Source of the DNA: Companilactobacillus bobalius
GTDB lineage: Bacteria > Bacillota > Bacilli > Lactobacillales > Lactobacillaceae
Length of the DNA stretch: 64,000 bases
Reading direction: 5' to 3'
Assembly: GCF_009764355.1 (NCBI RefSeq)
Contig: NZ_LNUA01000032.1
Location: forward strand, 186,001 to 250,000
Numbering within the stretch: position 1 is the first letter of the stretch; each line of letters begins with the position of its first letter. Positions 7,827-18,367 of the stretch are shown here, one piece after another. The position numbers were made by a program, and so were the translations under genes. The notes under the pieces were generated by a model. It was not told where the DNA came from, did not search any database, and was given only the letters and a program-made list of their open reading frames with translations.

Positions 7827-9515
7827 GTGTTTGCAATTATTATTGGAATAATAGTGATCGTATTGATCTTCTTGTGGTATATGTGGTTCTTGCAAAGAAA
7901 GAACGCATCTACTTTAAATAAGTTAAAGGATCAAACGGATCGTTTAAAAAAAGCTACTTTAGATGAAAAAATCAAGAAATTGGAAGAGATGAAACTTGCT
8001 GGTGCCAGCAAAGATCGTTTCAACCAATTAAAAGACAGTTACCGTGAGCAAGTTGATCGAGTGCTTACTGATATTTTGAAACAAATGAGGGCGGCTGAAT
8101 ATAAAAATACTGAGTTTAAGGTGTTTGGTTCAGCTAATGAGTTGAAAAAGGTCAGTGCAGCAGTTACTGATTTTGAGCAAAAAATCAGCGAAGTTTCTAA
8201 AGGTTTCGAAGATTTATTAGCTAGCAATGAATTAAATGCGACTCACAGTGAAGAATTACAAAAGCAATATCAAACTTTACGAAAACAAGTCTTAACCCAA
8301 TCTTTTAGTTATGGACCTGCAACTGATAAGTTAGAGGATGAATTATCAGAGATTGCTAATTTATTAGACCAAGAGAAGCAACTAACTGATAAAGGTGATC
8401 ACATTGAAGCTAGCCAATACTTAGATGATGTGAAACTTAAATTAGGTTTGATCACAGACCAATTAAAAGTCATCGAACCTTTGTATCATGACTTAAATGA
8501 AGTTTTCCCTGGACAAGTTGATGAGATAAAGTTTGTTTATCAAAAATTAGTTAAACAATATTTCCAATTTAAAGATGATATTATTCAACAAATTTCGGAA
8601 GTTCAAGATGAGATTGAAGAGTCCAACAACAAATTGGGTGATTTGAACTTTGATGCGGTTAATACTAATAATGAAGATATTAAACAGCGTATTGACGATT
8701 TATATGAAACCTTGACCTTAGAAATAGATGGTAAAAAAGAAGTTTTAAAGGAACAAAAGCCTGTTTTAGATTACTTGAATCATGCCGTCTTTCAACATAA
8801 CCGTTTGGATAAACGTATTCAAAAATTGGAAGAAGAGTATGTCTTAGCTGATAAAACTATGAAGACTTTCAACGATAACTTTGCAACATTAAATGACGTT
8901 CGCCAAGAATATGATGCTGATGTACAAGGTATTGCTGATAAGAAGATTATTTTCTCGGAAGTCAGGGATGATTTTAAAGAAATTGTTAAGCACTTGGATG
9001 ATATTGAAGCTAGCGAAAAATCAATTAATGATGATCTTAACCAAATGTTGTCTAGCGAACGTATTGCCCGTAATAGTGTGGATGAATATGCTAAGCGTTT
9101 GGAAATTCAAAAGAAGATGATTAAGCAATTACGTTTGAATGGTTTGCCTGATGATTATTTGGATTATTTCTATATGGTTTATGACGAAATTAATAAGCTT
9201 TATGATGAATTAGATGCTAAACAGATTAATATGGAAGATATTAGCAAACAAGTAATTGTGACACAGGAAGATTTGAGCAACTTAGTCGAAAAAACTAAGC
9301 ATTGAAAATATAATGTTCTCTTGTCTGAAAAATTGTTACAGTATGCTAATCGTTACGCTAATAAGAATCCCGAATTTAGTGATCAATTAATTCGTGCACG
9401 TGCCTTGTTTGATACTGATTATAATTATGATGAGGCAGTTGAAGTTATTTCAAAAGCCTTAGAGAGTGTTGAATCTGGTTCAGTTGACCGAATAAAAGAA
9501 ACAATTAATGCATAA
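7827..9515 (+). pseudogene. ezrA: EzrA septation ring regulator, interrupted near the C-terminus
   Basis: Membrane-anchored spectrin-like regulator of FtsZ ring assembly. An N-terminal membrane helix (FAIIIGIIVIVLIFLWYMWF) is followed by a long coiled-coil region. The start is GTG, with GGGGTG upstream. The frame runs to a TAA at 9303-9305 and resumes in the same frame as LLSEKLLQYANRYA, the conserved EzrA C-terminal segment. The total of 562 codons is the family length. Only about eight codons after VEKTKH are wrong, where something like LIESATLT is expected. This is a length-neutral block, not a deletion, and probably not real decay. Confidence 0.88.
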
Positions 9516-9554
9516 TGATGTAGTTTTGTGTTAAGTTATAAGAGATAAAATTTT

Positions 9555-9577
9555 AGGCCGCAAGGCCTTTTTGTTTT
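9555..9577 (+). terminator. Short terminator before the cysteine desulfurase
   Basis: AGGCC-GCAA-GGCCT followed by TTTTG. The 5-bp GC-rich stem with a tetraloop is compact and probably only partly efficient, so read-through from ezrA is possible. Confidence 0.6.
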
Positions 9578-9589
9578 GGTGAGGCAGAA

Positions 9590-10735
9590 ATGATATATTT
9601 TGATAACAGTGCAACAACAAAAGTTAATGATTCTGTACTAAAAACTTATAATGCTGCCAGTGAGGAATACTTTGGTAATCCTTCAAGTTTGCATAAATTG
9701 GGTTTGAAAGCATATGAATTATTGGAAACATCTCGCAAACAAATTGCGAACTTATTAGGCTTTAAACAAGACGAAGTTGTTTTTACTAGTGGTGGTACTG
9801 AGGGGAATAATTGGATCATCAAGGGTACAGCTTTTAAGAAGCGTGAATTTGGTAAACATATTATTACAACTGAAATTGAACATCCTTCAGTTTTGAATAC
9901 TATGCACCAATTAGAAGAACTCGGCTTTGAAGTAACTTATTTACCTGTAGACAAAACAGGTCATATCAGTGCAGACGATTTGAAGAAGGCTATTCGTAGC
10001 GATACTATCTTGGTTTCAACAATGGCAGTTAATAACGAAATCGGTGCAATTCAACCAATTCATGAAATTGCTAATGTTTTGAAAGACTATCCAAGTATCA
10101 GTTACCATGTCGATTCAGTTCAAGCAATTGGTAAGAATCTTCAATCTAAGTTTATGGACCCTCGAGTTGATTACTATACTTTCTCAGGTCATAAATTCCA
10201 TGCTCCTCGTGGAATTGGCTTTATTTATATGAAGGAAGGCAAACAGCTTGAACCATTAATGGCTGGTGGTGGGCAGGAGTCTAATCTTCGTAGTGGTACA
10301 GAGAATACTCCTGCAATTGCTGGTATGGCAAAGGCTATTCGTTTGTTGAAAGAAAATGAAGCTCAAAAGGCTGACAAGATGGAGCAATTAAAAGAAAAAT
10401 TAGTTAACCACTTGCATACTTTGGATAACGTTCACGTCTTCTCACAAATAGCTGATGATTTTGCACCACACATTATTTGTTTCACAATTGATGGTGTACG
10501 TGGCGAAACGATTGTTCATACTTTTGAAGATCGTGATATCTATATTTCTACAACTAGTGCTTGTTCTTCCAAGAAAGGTTTGGAATCAGGTACTTTAAAG
10601 GCAATGAATGTGCAAGAAAATGTTGCAACTAGTGCCGTACGTGTCAGTTTAGATGAGAGTAATACAGAAGCTGAAATGGATGAATTTATCAAGAATTTGG
10701 ATGAAGTTCATGATCATTTCCAAATTTTGAATTAG
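9590..10735 (+). CDS. Cysteine desulfurase (NifS/IscS-like), ThiI partner
   Basis: PLP-dependent enzyme that takes sulfur from cysteine as a persulfide and hands it to ThiI for 4-thiouridine in tRNA. Landmarks: MIYFDNSATTKV, FTSGGTEGNNWI, the aspartate in YHVDSVQ, the PLP lysine in FSGHKFHAPRGIGF, and the catalytic cysteine loop STTSACSSKK. The 381-residue length is normal and the gene is intact. It lies 9 bases before thiI, the NifZ-ThiI pairing known in Bacillus and lactobacilli. A second desulfurase gene at 41.7 kb pairs with mnmA instead. Confidence 0.93.
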   Translation: MIYFDNSATTKVNDSVLKTYNAASEEYFGNPSSLHKLGLKAYELLETSRKQIANLLGFKQDEVVFTSGGTEGNNWIIKGTAFKKREFGKHIITTEIEHPSVLNTMHQLEELGFEVTYLPVDKTGHISADDLKKAIRSDTILVSTMAVNNEIGAIQPIHEIANVLKDYPSISYHVDSVQAIGKNLQSKFMDPRVDYYTFSGHKFHAPRGIGFIYMKEGKQLEPLMAGGGQESNLRSGTENTPAIAGMAKAIRLLKENEAQKADKMEQLKEKLVNHLHTLDNVHVFSQIADDFAPHIICFTIDGVRGETIVHTFEDRDIYISTTSACSSKKGLESGTLKAMNVQENVATSAVRVSLDESNTEAEMDEFIKNLDEVHDHFQILN

Positions 10736-10744
10736 GAGATTTAA

Positions 10745-11842
10745 ATGGAATATACTGAGATTATGGTTCGTTACGGCGAACTATCAACTAAGGGTAAGAA
10801 TCGTAAGAGCTTTATTGACCGTCTTCATGGTAATGTAGCTAAAGTTTTGAATGATTATCCTGATTTAAGAATGCAACCACATCGTGATCGTTTACATATT
10901 CAATTGAATGGTACTGATGCTAAGCCAGTGATGGAGAAGTTAAAGAATGTTTTTGGAATTCAAACTTTCTCATTGAGTGTTAAAGTGTCACGTAATTTTG
11001 AAGATGTTAAGAAAAAAGCTATTGAAATGATGCATGAGGCCTATAAGCCTGGTATGAGTTTCAAAGTCGGTACAAAACGTTCAGATCACACTTATGAACT
11101 TGATACTAACCAAGTTAATTTACAATTAGGGGATGCTATTTGTGACGAATTCCCTGGTATTGATGTTGAAATGAAGAAACCTGATATCAAGATTTCTGTT
11201 GAAGTAAGACAAGATGGAATCTACCTATCATACTTAACAGTCAAAGGTGCTGGTGGATTACCAGTTGGTACTGCTGGAAAAGCTATGTTGATGCTATCAG
11301 GTGGTATTGATTCACCCGTTGCTGGTTATTTAGCTATGAAACGTGGTGTTGATATCGAAATGGTCCATTTCTTCAGTCCACCATACACATCAGAACAAGC
11401 TTTGAATAAAGCCAAAGAATTAACATCGAAATTAACAGCCTTTGGTGGTCACATCAAATTTATTGAAGTACCATTTGCTGAAATTCAAGAAACAATCAAA
11501 GCCGGCGTTCCTGAAGGATATCTAATGACAATCCAACGTCGTTTCATGCTAAGATTGACTGACTTGATTCGTGAAAAAGAGAACGGTCTAGCTATTTTTA
11601 ATGGAGAAGCCGTAGGACAAGTAGCCTCACAAACACTAGAGAGTATGGCTGCCATCAATGATGTCACAACAACACCAATCTTACGTCCTGTAGCAACAAT
11701 GGATAAGACTGAGATTATTCGATTAGCTGAAAAAATTGATACGTTTAATCTATCAATCCAACCATTCGAAGACTGTTGTACTGTTTTTGCTCCACCATCA
11801 CCAAAAACACGTCCAAGTATTGAAAAGACACGAATGGCGTAA
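10745..11842 (+). pseudogene. thiI: ThiI tRNA 4-thiouridine synthetase, 3' end lost
   Basis: Enzyme for s4U8 formation in tRNA. Domain order is visible: N-terminal ferredoxin-like part ([16 protein letters not shown]), THUMP domain (residues about 60-165), and the PP-loop ATPase motif [17 protein letters not shown]. The frame ends early at 365 residues, just after [20 protein letters not shown], where about 40 more residues are usual. The downstream bases do not continue the protein in any frame; instead a fragment of an S-layer SLAP domain begins. Firmicute ThiI lacks the rhodanese domain, so that absence is normal. The break is treated with the window-wide block replacements. Confidence 0.9.
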
Positions 11843-11898
11843 AATATTATCGAGTTGCTACTAACGAATGGGTTAGTTCAGCTTATGTAGTTGCCTAA
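11836..11898 (+). other. Fragment matching the C-terminus of an S-layer (SLAP) protein
   Basis: One base out of the thiI frame, the sequence reads [20 protein letters not shown] and then stops. That is the end of a SLAP cell-surface repeat (PF03217), where the YRVATNEWV pattern is characteristic. There is no start, no signal peptide and no upstream repeat here. It sits exactly where the ThiI C-terminus should be. Confidence 0.75.
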
Positions 11899-11999
11899 TA
11901 AAATTTAAATTTATTCAAGATGTTGTGAGTTTTATCAAGAAATTTTTTTATAGAAAAAATAAATCTGATTGACGTTTCACAATTTATGATTTATCATCA

Positions 12000-12176
12000 T
12001 GATATCAGCTTTGAGCAGGAGTGTTATTCAGCTAGATTTCAGAGAAGGCATGTTGTTGAGAATTGCCAAATCAAACTGAGTAATTGTTGTCTGTGAGCTA
12101 TCATATAAAAATGATCGGGCCTCCGTTATCTGTTGAGTGAGCTAATGAAACAAGCTGAAGATATAGGTGGTACCCG
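12000..12176 (+). promoter_or_regulatory. T-box leader upstream of valS
   Basis: The conserved T-box core AGGTGGTACC lies at 12165-12174, and an upstream structured region of about 160 bases is compatible with stems I-III. T-boxes sense uncharged tRNA and control readthrough into synthetase genes. The target is presumed valS, so tRNA-Val is the expected ligand; I could not place the specifier codon with confidence. About 385 bases separate its terminator from the valS ATG, which is unusually far. Confidence 0.8.
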
Positions 12177-12212
12177 GAGCCTTCGTCCTATTCGGATGAG
12201 GGCTCTTTTTTT
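12177..12212 (+). terminator. T-box-controlled terminator
   Basis: GAGCCTTCGTCC / GGATGAGGGCTC hairpin followed by seven T. The 5' arm begins just after the T-box core, as in canonical T-box expression platforms. Confidence 0.9.
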
Positions 12213-12550
12213 ATAGACTCTTAGTGTCGAAGCCACTTAGAGTCTATTATGGGGACGCCGAAAGACGTCCGTATAGAGATTTCTGTTTAAACACAGACAA
12301 CTTAACCGCTCAAAGTTCTATATATGGGGAAATAAAGAATATTTTCAAACAAGTTATAAAAAGGAAGATCCGTTCAGTCCGGAGTAACAAAACTGATGGG
12401 TTCAGCCATGAAATTTTTCTTAGCAATGAAGTTGCTTAGAAAAAGGCCGAGCTTGGAGACAATTGTGAATCTTAATTGGCTTCAAGTCGTGCCCATGGCG
12501 TTCCAGCCCAATCAGTTTTGTTGCGGAGGACGGCATCCTTAATCAATCCC
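12213..12550 (+). ncRNA. Unidentified structured non-coding stretch before valS
   Basis: No credible gene is present. Several strong self-complementary elements occur in order. The first is a 13-bp hairpin at 12214-12246 and the second a small GGACG/CGTCC hairpin at 12253-12270. The third is a 13-bp hairpin at 12414-12444. A 12-base perfect long-range pair links 12386-12397 with 12511-12522 and is extended by GGG/CCC across one bulged base. The first and third hairpins share a CTTAG opposite CTTAG step, that is a T-T mismatch at the same place. It could be a small RNA gene, part of the valS leader, or foreign sequence. I cannot name a family; it does not look like tmRNA, 6S, SRP or RNase P RNA. 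Confidence 0.4.
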
Positions 12551-12596
12551 ATATTTAATTATTAATAGTAAATATCTAATTTATGGAGGAAATACT

Positions 12597-15245
12597 ATGA
12601 GAGAAATCGACATGGATACAAAATATAATCCACAAGAAGTCGAAGAAGGCCGTTATCAAACATGGTTAGATGACGATGATTTTAAACCTTCTGGTGACAA
12701 GAAAGCTAAACCTTATTCAATTGTTATCCCACCACCAAATGTTACTGGTAAATTACACATGGGACATGCTTGGGATACAACTATTCAAGATACATTAATT
12801 CGTTATAAACGTATGCAAGGCTTTGATACCTTATATCTTCCAGGTATGGATCATGCCGGAATTGCTACTCAAGCTAAGGTTGAAGCTAAATTACGTGAAC
12901 AAGGTGTAACTCGTTATGACCTTGGACGTGATAAGTTTGTTGATGAGGTTTGGAACTGGAAAGATGAATTTGCTAAGATTATCAAATCACAGTGGGGTAA
13001 ATTAGGTTTATCACTTGATTATTCACGTGAAAGATTTACCTTGGATGAAGGTTTATCAAAGGCTGTTCGTAAAGTCTTCGTACAATTGTATAACGAAGGT
13101 TTGATTTATCGTGGCGAATACATCATCAACTGGGATCCACAACTTCAAACAGCTTTATCTGATATTGAAGTTATTCATAAGGATGACCAAGGTGCTTTCT
13201 ATCACGTTAAGTACCCATATGCTGATGGTTCTGGCTTTATTGAAATTGCCACAACTCGTCCTGAAACAATGTTTGGTGATGTGGCTGTAGCCGTAGCTCC
13301 AGATGATGAACGTTACAAGGATATTGTTGGTAAAGAAGTCGTTGTTCCATTAGTTGATCGTAAGATTCCTATTATTGCCGATCACTATGTTGATAAAGAC
13401 TTTGGTACTGGTATGGTTAAGATCACACCTGCCCATGACCCTAATGACTTTGCTGTTGGTAATCGTCATGATTTGAAACGTATTAACACAATGAATGCTG
13501 ATGGTACAATGAACGAGAATGCCGGCAAGTATAATGGTATGGATCGTTTCGAAGCTCGTAAAGCTATTGTTAAGGATCTTCAAGATGATGATGACATGAT
13601 CAAGATCGAACCTTATGTACATAGTGTTGGTCATTCAGAACGTTCTGGTGTTCAAGTTGAACCAAGACTTTCAACACAATGGTTCGTTAAGATGAAGCCA
13701 CTTGCTGAAACAGTTTTGAAGAATCAAAAGAGTGATAACAAAGTTAATTTTGTACCTGACCGTTTTGAAACAACCTTTACTCAATGGATGGAAAATATTC
13801 ATGATTGGGTTATTTCTAGACAACTATGGTGGGGACATCAAATTCCAGCTTGGTATAATAAAAAGACTGGCGAAACATATGTTGGTGAAGAAGCACCTAA
13901 AGATATCGAAAACTGGGATCAAGATCCAGATGTTCTAGATACATGGTTCTCAAGTGCTCTATGGCCATTTTCTACTATGGGTTGGCCTGACAATGATTCA
14001 GAAGATTACAAACGTTACTTCCCAACTGATACTTTGGTTACAGGTTACGATATTATTCCTTTCTGGGTTTCTAGAATGATTTTCCAAAGTTTGAAGTTTA
14101 CTGGTAAGAAACCATTTGATAATACTGTTATCCATGGTTTAATGCGTGATTCACAAGGTCGTAAGATGAGTAAGTCACTTGGTAACGGAATTGATCCAAT
14201 GGACGTTATTGCTAAATACGGTGCTGATGCTTTACGTTGGTTCGTTATGAATGGAACAACACCTGGTCAAGATACTAGATTTAGTTATGACAAGATGGAT
14301 GCTTCATGGAACTTCATCAACAAGATTTGGAATGCTTCACGTTACGTTATCATGAATCTTGACGATGATACTCCAGCAATGGATGATCTATCTCAAGTTA
14401 CAAACTATGACCTTTCTGATAAATGGATCTTGGCTAAATTGAATCAAACAGTTAAGAACGTTAATGATTTGTTAGATAAGTTTGAATTCGGTGAAGTTGA
14501 ACGTAATCTTTACAACTTTATCTGGAATGATTTCTGTGACTGGTATATTGAAATGAGTAAGGCTACTTTAACAGGGGATGATGAAGCAGCTAAGAAGCAA
14601 AAGAAGATGCTTCTAACTTATGTCTTGGATCAAACATTACGTTTGTTGCACCCAATTATGCCATTTGTTACCGAAAAAATTTGGTTGACAATGCCTCATA
14701 ACGGTAAGACAATCATGCATGCTAAGTATCCTGAATATCACGCTGAATTAGACAACGCCGAAGCTATGGATCAAATGGATATCTTGATTGACTTAATCAA
14801 GTCATTGAGAAAGATTCGTTTGGAAGCTAATGCACCAATGTCTAAGGCCGTTGATATTTTGATCAAACCACAGGATGAAAATGTAAAAGCTGTTATTTTG
14901 AATAACGAAGATTATATTGATCGTTTCATGCATCCTAAGGATTTGAAGGTTGCTACTGATATTGTTGCACCTGCTTTGGCTATGACATCAGTTACAACTA
15001 ATGCTGAACTTTACGTTCCATTGGCTGAATTGATCGATATCGATGAGGAAATTGCTCGTCAAAATGAAGAGATGAAGAAGTTAGATCAAGAAATTACACG
15101 TCTTGATAAGAAACTTTCCAATGCTAACTTTGTTCAAAAAGCACCTGAAAAAGTTGTTAACGAACAAAAAGAAAAATTGGCTGACTATCAATCTCGTCAA
15201 GCAAAAGTTCAACAAAGAATTCAACAATTGAAAGATAATCAATAA
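12597..15245 (+). CDS. valS: Valyl-tRNA synthetase
   Basis: Class I aminoacyl-tRNA synthetase charging tRNA-Val, with editing of threonine. HIGH motif as KLHMGHAWD, the CP1 editing domain in the first half ([15 protein letters not shown]), tRNA-binding helices, KMSKS as [10 protein letters not shown], and the C-terminal coiled coil (residues about 815-880). Its 882-residue length is normal and no replaced block was found. The ATG at 12597 follows GGAGGA at a good distance. Expression is presumably governed by the T-box upstream. The next gene folC begins after a terminator. Confidence 0.97.
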   Translation: MREIDMDTKYNPQEVEEGRYQTWLDDDDFKPSGDKKAKPYSIVIPPPNVTGKLHMGHAWDTTIQDTLIRYKRMQGFDTLYLPGMDHAGIATQAKVEAKLREQGVTRYDLGRDKFVDEVWNWKDEFAKIIKSQWGKLGLSLDYSRERFTLDEGLSKAVRKVFVQLYNEGLIYRGEYIINWDPQLQTALSDIEVIHKDDQGAFYHVKYPYADGSGFIEIATTRPETMFGDVAVAVAPDDERYKDIVGKEVVVPLVDRKIPIIADHYVDKDFGTGMVKITPAHDPNDFAVGNRHDLKRINTMNADGTMNENAGKYNGMDRFEARKAIVKDLQDDDDMIKIEPYVHSVGHSERSGVQVEPRLSTQWFVKMKPLAETVLKNQKSDNKVNFVPDRFETTFTQWMENIHDWVISRQLWWGHQIPAWYNKKTGETYVGEEAPKDIENWDQDPDVLDTWFSSALWPFSTMGWPDNDSEDYKRYFPTDTLVTGYDIIPFWVSRMIFQSLKFTGKKPFDNTVIHGLMRDSQGRKMSKSLGNGIDPMDVIAKYGADALRWFVMNGTTPGQDTRFSYDKMDASWNFINKIWNASRYVIMNLDDDTPAMDDLSQVTNYDLSDKWILAKLNQTVKNVNDLLDKFEFGEVERNLYNFIWNDFCDWYIEMSKATLTGDDEAAKKQKKMLLTYVLDQTLRLLHPIMPFVTEKIWLTMPHNGKTIMHAKYPEYHAELDNAEAMDQMDILIDLIKSLRKIRLEANAPMSKAVDILIKPQDENVKAVILNNEDYIDRFMHPKDLKVATDIVAPALAMTSVTTNAELYVPLAELIDIDEEIARQNEEMKKLDQEITRLDKKLSNANFVQKAPEKVVNEQKEKLADYQSRQAKVQQRIQQLKDNQ

Positions 15246-15264
15246 AATTGAGTATATAATTAGA

Positions 15265-15291
15265 GGGGTTGGCAAATGTCCAACCCCTTTT
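15265..15291 (+). terminator. Terminator between valS and folC
   Basis: GGGGTTGG / CCAACCCC around a six-base loop, then TTTTC. An in-frame ATG at 15276 lies inside this hairpin, which argues against using it as the folC start. Confidence 0.75.
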
Positions 15292-15314
15292 CTTTGAAAA
15301 GGAGTGATTTTACA

Positions 15315-16580
15315 TTGTTAAAGAGTTATAAAGAGGCAATTAACTATATTCACTCATTACCAAAATTTCATCGTACGAATAATTTGGACAATATTAAGGA
15401 AGCTTTAAAAGTTCTGGATAATCCACAAAATGATTATGAGACGATTCATATTACGGGTACGAATGGAAAGGGAACAACCAGTAATTTTTTGGCCAATTTG
15501 TTAGAAGCTGATGGCAAAAAAGTTGGTTTGTTTATTTCACCTTATGTAAAAGTATTTAATGAACGTATTCAGATAGATCATCAGTACATTTCCAATCAAG
15601 ATTTATTGGATAATGTAAATTATTTAATAGAAAAAATTGGTTCAATTCCATTGACAGAATTTGAATTTGTTACAGTTTTGGGGTATTTTTATTTTCGTGG
15701 TCGTGTCGATGTAGCTGTGATTGAAGCTGGCATTGGTGCTCGTCATGATAAAACGAATGTTATTACACCCGTTGTGTCAGTGATTACCTCAGTAGACTTG
15801 GATCATGAGAAGCTAATTGGTCCTACTTTACAAGATATAGCTTTTGAAAAAGCTGGAATCATTAAGAAAAATAGACCAATCGTAACTGGTTTTTTGCAGG
15901 ACTCAATAAAAGAAATAGTTGCAAATACTGCTGTGGAAATGTCGAGTCCGCTTTATAAATTTGGCCGAGATTTTGGAATTAACGATTTTAAGACAAAAAA
16001 TTTTAAATTATCATTTACATATTATGACGATAAGGTAACAATAAGAGAGATATCTTGTGATGGCTTTGAAAAAACAACTGCGATGAATGCTGCTATTGCA
16101 ATTTGTGCTTACGTTCAATATCATCAAAAACACCAAATTGAGGTGTCAGAGAAACTTATTAAGGACATCTTTTGATTGAATCTTTATTACAAGTATTACT
16201 AAATAGTACAGAATAATCCATTAATTTTAATGGATGGAGCACATAATATTTCGGCAATTTATAATTTAATTAATTCTTTGACTACAAATTATGAAAATAA
16301 AGATATAATTGTCTTATATGCTGGAATGAAAGATAAAGATCGCAGTGAGATTATTCAAGAATTAGCACCAAGAGTGAAGCATATCTATATCACAACACTT
16401 GATATGCAACGTTCCGCTGTCGCTGGTGATTATAATTTATCAAACTATGAGAATGTTTCTTTTATTGAAAATTATCATACTGAATTACAGAAAATAGTGA
16501 AGCAATTAAATGAACAACAAATGTTACTCATTACGGGATCTTTTTATTTAATCTCGGATTTGGAAAACTATTTTGCGTAA
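15315..16580 (+). pseudogene. folC: Folylpolyglutamate/dihydrofolate synthase FolC, interrupted
   Basis: Mur-ligase-fold enzyme adding glutamate to folates. Signatures: HSLPKFHRTNNLDNI, P-loop HITGTNGKGTTSNFLA, SPYVKVFNERIQI, GIGARHDKTNV, and the C-terminal LILMDGAHNISAI. A TTG start at 15315 is preferred: AAGGAG lies 10 bases upstream, and the ATG at 15276 is inside a terminator. Two stops occur in a block at about 16173-16213, where the WPGRxE motif should follow LIKDI. The same frame resumes as VQNNPLILMDGAHN and the total of 421 codons is normal. Length-neutral replacement, probably artefactual. Confidence 0.9.
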
Positions 16581-16588
16581 TTTCAAGT

Positions 16589-17227
16589 ATGATGATAAAT
16601 TTAAGAGAAAAAATTTTGGCTTATGGTGTCAGCACCTTAAAAGATGAAGAATTAATGGCTGTTGTTATTGGCAATGGCACTAAGAAAAATAACGTTTTGG
16701 ACTTAACAGAAAAAATTGTTTCAAATAAGAATGGCTTAAATTTGAATTTAGAACAACTAATGGCTTTTAATGGAATTGGTGTTGCCCAAGCTTGTAAGAT
16801 TTTAGCGGCAATCGAATTGGGCACTAGAAAAGTTCAATCAGATAAGTTATCAGAACGAATCGTTTCAGTAGACGATATTGGAAAACATTTAATAAATATA
16901 ATAGGTAGTACTCCACAAGAGAAACTAATGGCGGTCTACTTGAATAATAGTTATCATGTCATTAATGAGAAGACTATTTTCATTGGAACAATTGATCAGG
17001 CAACTGTTCATCCAAGGGATATCCTGCGAGAGGCAATTCAAATTGCAGCGACAAAATTAAATAAAACTCACAATCATCCAAACGGAACATTAATGTTTTC
17101 GAAGAATGATCAAGAGTTTAGTTTACGGCTGAAGAAGTGTTGCAATTTAATGGGAATAAACTTATTAGATCATTTAATTATTACGAGAAAATCGTATTCT
17201 AGTTTAAAGAAGTTAAATTTAATTTAG
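16589..17227 (+). CDS. radC: RadC/YsxA family JAMM-domain protein
   Basis: RadC-family protein of 212 residues with an N-terminal helix-hairpin-helix (LEQLMAFNGIGVAQACKILAAIELG) and a JAB1/MPN metal site THNHPNGT...SKND, matching H-x-H-x-n-D. The biochemical role is uncertain; the old DNA-repair assignment is not supported. The N-terminus is shorter than usual, with REKILAYG directly after the start, so the true start may differ. It is commonly found upstream of mreB, as here. It looks intact. Confidence 0.9.
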   Translation: MMINLREKILAYGVSTLKDEELMAVVIGNGTKKNNVLDLTEKIVSNKNGLNLNLEQLMAFNGIGVAQACKILAAIELGTRKVQSDKLSERIVSVDDIGKHLINIIGSTPQEKLMAVYLNNSYHVINEKTIFIGTIDQATVHPRDILREAIQIAATKLNKTHNHPNGTLMFSKNDQEFSLRLKKCCNLMGINLLDHLIITRKSYSSLKKLNLI

Positions 17228-17263
17228 GATATGATTGGTCATACTTTAAATCATTATTTTGTA

Positions 17264-17272
17264 TGATATAAT
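17264..17272 (+). promoter_or_regulatory. Extended -10 promoter of the mreBCD-minCD operon
   Basis: TGATATAAT (TG plus perfect TATAAT) lies 48 bases before the mreB start; the -35 is weak (CTTTAA at 17 bases). Confidence 0.55.
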
Positions 17273-17319
17273 TTTGGTTAGCGTAAAATGTGGTGTGTAC
17301 TTTAAAGGAGAGAAATAAA

Positions 17320-18321
17320 TTGTTTGGTATTGGATCAAAGAAGCTTGGCATAGATTTAGGAACTGCAAATACTTTAGTTTATGCTGAAGGAAAAGGAATC
17401 GGGTTCAGGGACGAAGATGCTAATTAGAAAAATAATAAAAATGGAGAGATCGTTGCTGTTGGTTCAGATGCTCGTGAAATGATTGGACGTACACCTGGTA
17501 GTATTTCTGCCATTCGTCCGATGCGTGACGGAGTAATTGCTGATTATGACACAACTGCTGCTATGATGAAGTATTTCATCGAAAAAACAGCAAATAACTC
17601 AAAACCTTCTGTAATGGTTTGTGTTCCTAGTGGTGTTACTGAAGTTGAAAAGAGAGCTGTTATCGAAGCTACTCAACATGCAGGTGCTCGTGAAGCATAT
17701 GTAATCGAAGAACCATTTGCAGCCGCTATCGGAGCTGGACTTCCTGTTATGGATCCAACCGGTAATATGGTTGTTGATATTGGTGGTGGTACAACAGATG
17801 TTGCTACCATTTCACTAGGTGGAATTGTGTCATCACGCTCAATTCGAGTTGCTGGTGATAAGTTTGATGATTCAATTTCAGCTTATATTAAGTCAAATTA
17901 TAATTTACAAATTGGTGAAAGAACTGCCGAAGATGTTAAGATTCAAATCGGTTCAGCCTCAATCGAAAAGGCTAAAGAGATTGAATCAATGCAAATTCGT
18001 GGTCGTGACCTTGTTACAGGTTTGCCAAAGACAGTTCAATTAACTGGTGAAGATATTGCAACTGCAATTCATGAAAATGTTCAAGAAATCATTGAAACAA
18101 TCAAAGAGACTCTTGAAGAAACATCTCCTGAAATTGCTGCTGATGTTATCGATCACGGTATTGTTTTAACTGGTGGTGGAGCATTGTTACATCATTTACC
18201 AGAAGTAATCTCAGAAGCAACGGGTGTTCCCGTATTCATTGCCAAAGCTTTAACCATATAATCGCTTGTTGAGGTTATTTCATCCATTTCGTCTACATCA
18301 TGTGAATTACTACAAAAATAA
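17320..18321 (+). pseudogene. mreB: Rod shape-determining protein MreB, two replaced blocks
   Basis: Actin-like organiser of lateral wall synthesis. A TTG start after AAAGGAG gives [20 protein letters not shown], the first phosphate loop; [11 protein letters not shown] and [13 protein letters not shown] follow. Block one (17398-17430) replaces the VLREPSVVA stretch after EGKGI and adds a TAG at 17425-17427. Block two (18247-18303) removes the conserved C-terminal PLDCVAxGTG region after VFIAK. The original frame then reads ELLQK and stops at 18319-18321, right before the terminator, giving 333 codons as expected. On the minus strand block two reads [19 protein letters not shown], so it may be a piece of another gene inserted backwards. 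Confidence 0.9.
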
Positions 18322-18344
18322 GCGGGATAAATCCCGTTTTTTTT
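18322..18344 (+). terminator. Hairpin with T-run between mreB and mreC
   Basis: CGGGAT-AA-ATCCCG followed by eight T. The stem is strong but its loop is only two bases; it probably attenuates mreCD relative to mreB. Confidence 0.7.
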
Positions 18345-18367
18345 ATTTGATCTACTAGGAGGAAGCA

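Noticed and set aside
12224..12439. A 71-residue coding frame in the valS leader region
   Set aside because: No ATG start, no ribosome-binding site, no family likeness, and it overlaps two strong hairpins.
15276..15314. Upstream ATG as folC start
   Set aside because: It lies in the valS terminator hairpin, and a properly spaced AAGGAG favours the TTG at 15315, which gives the normal N-terminus.
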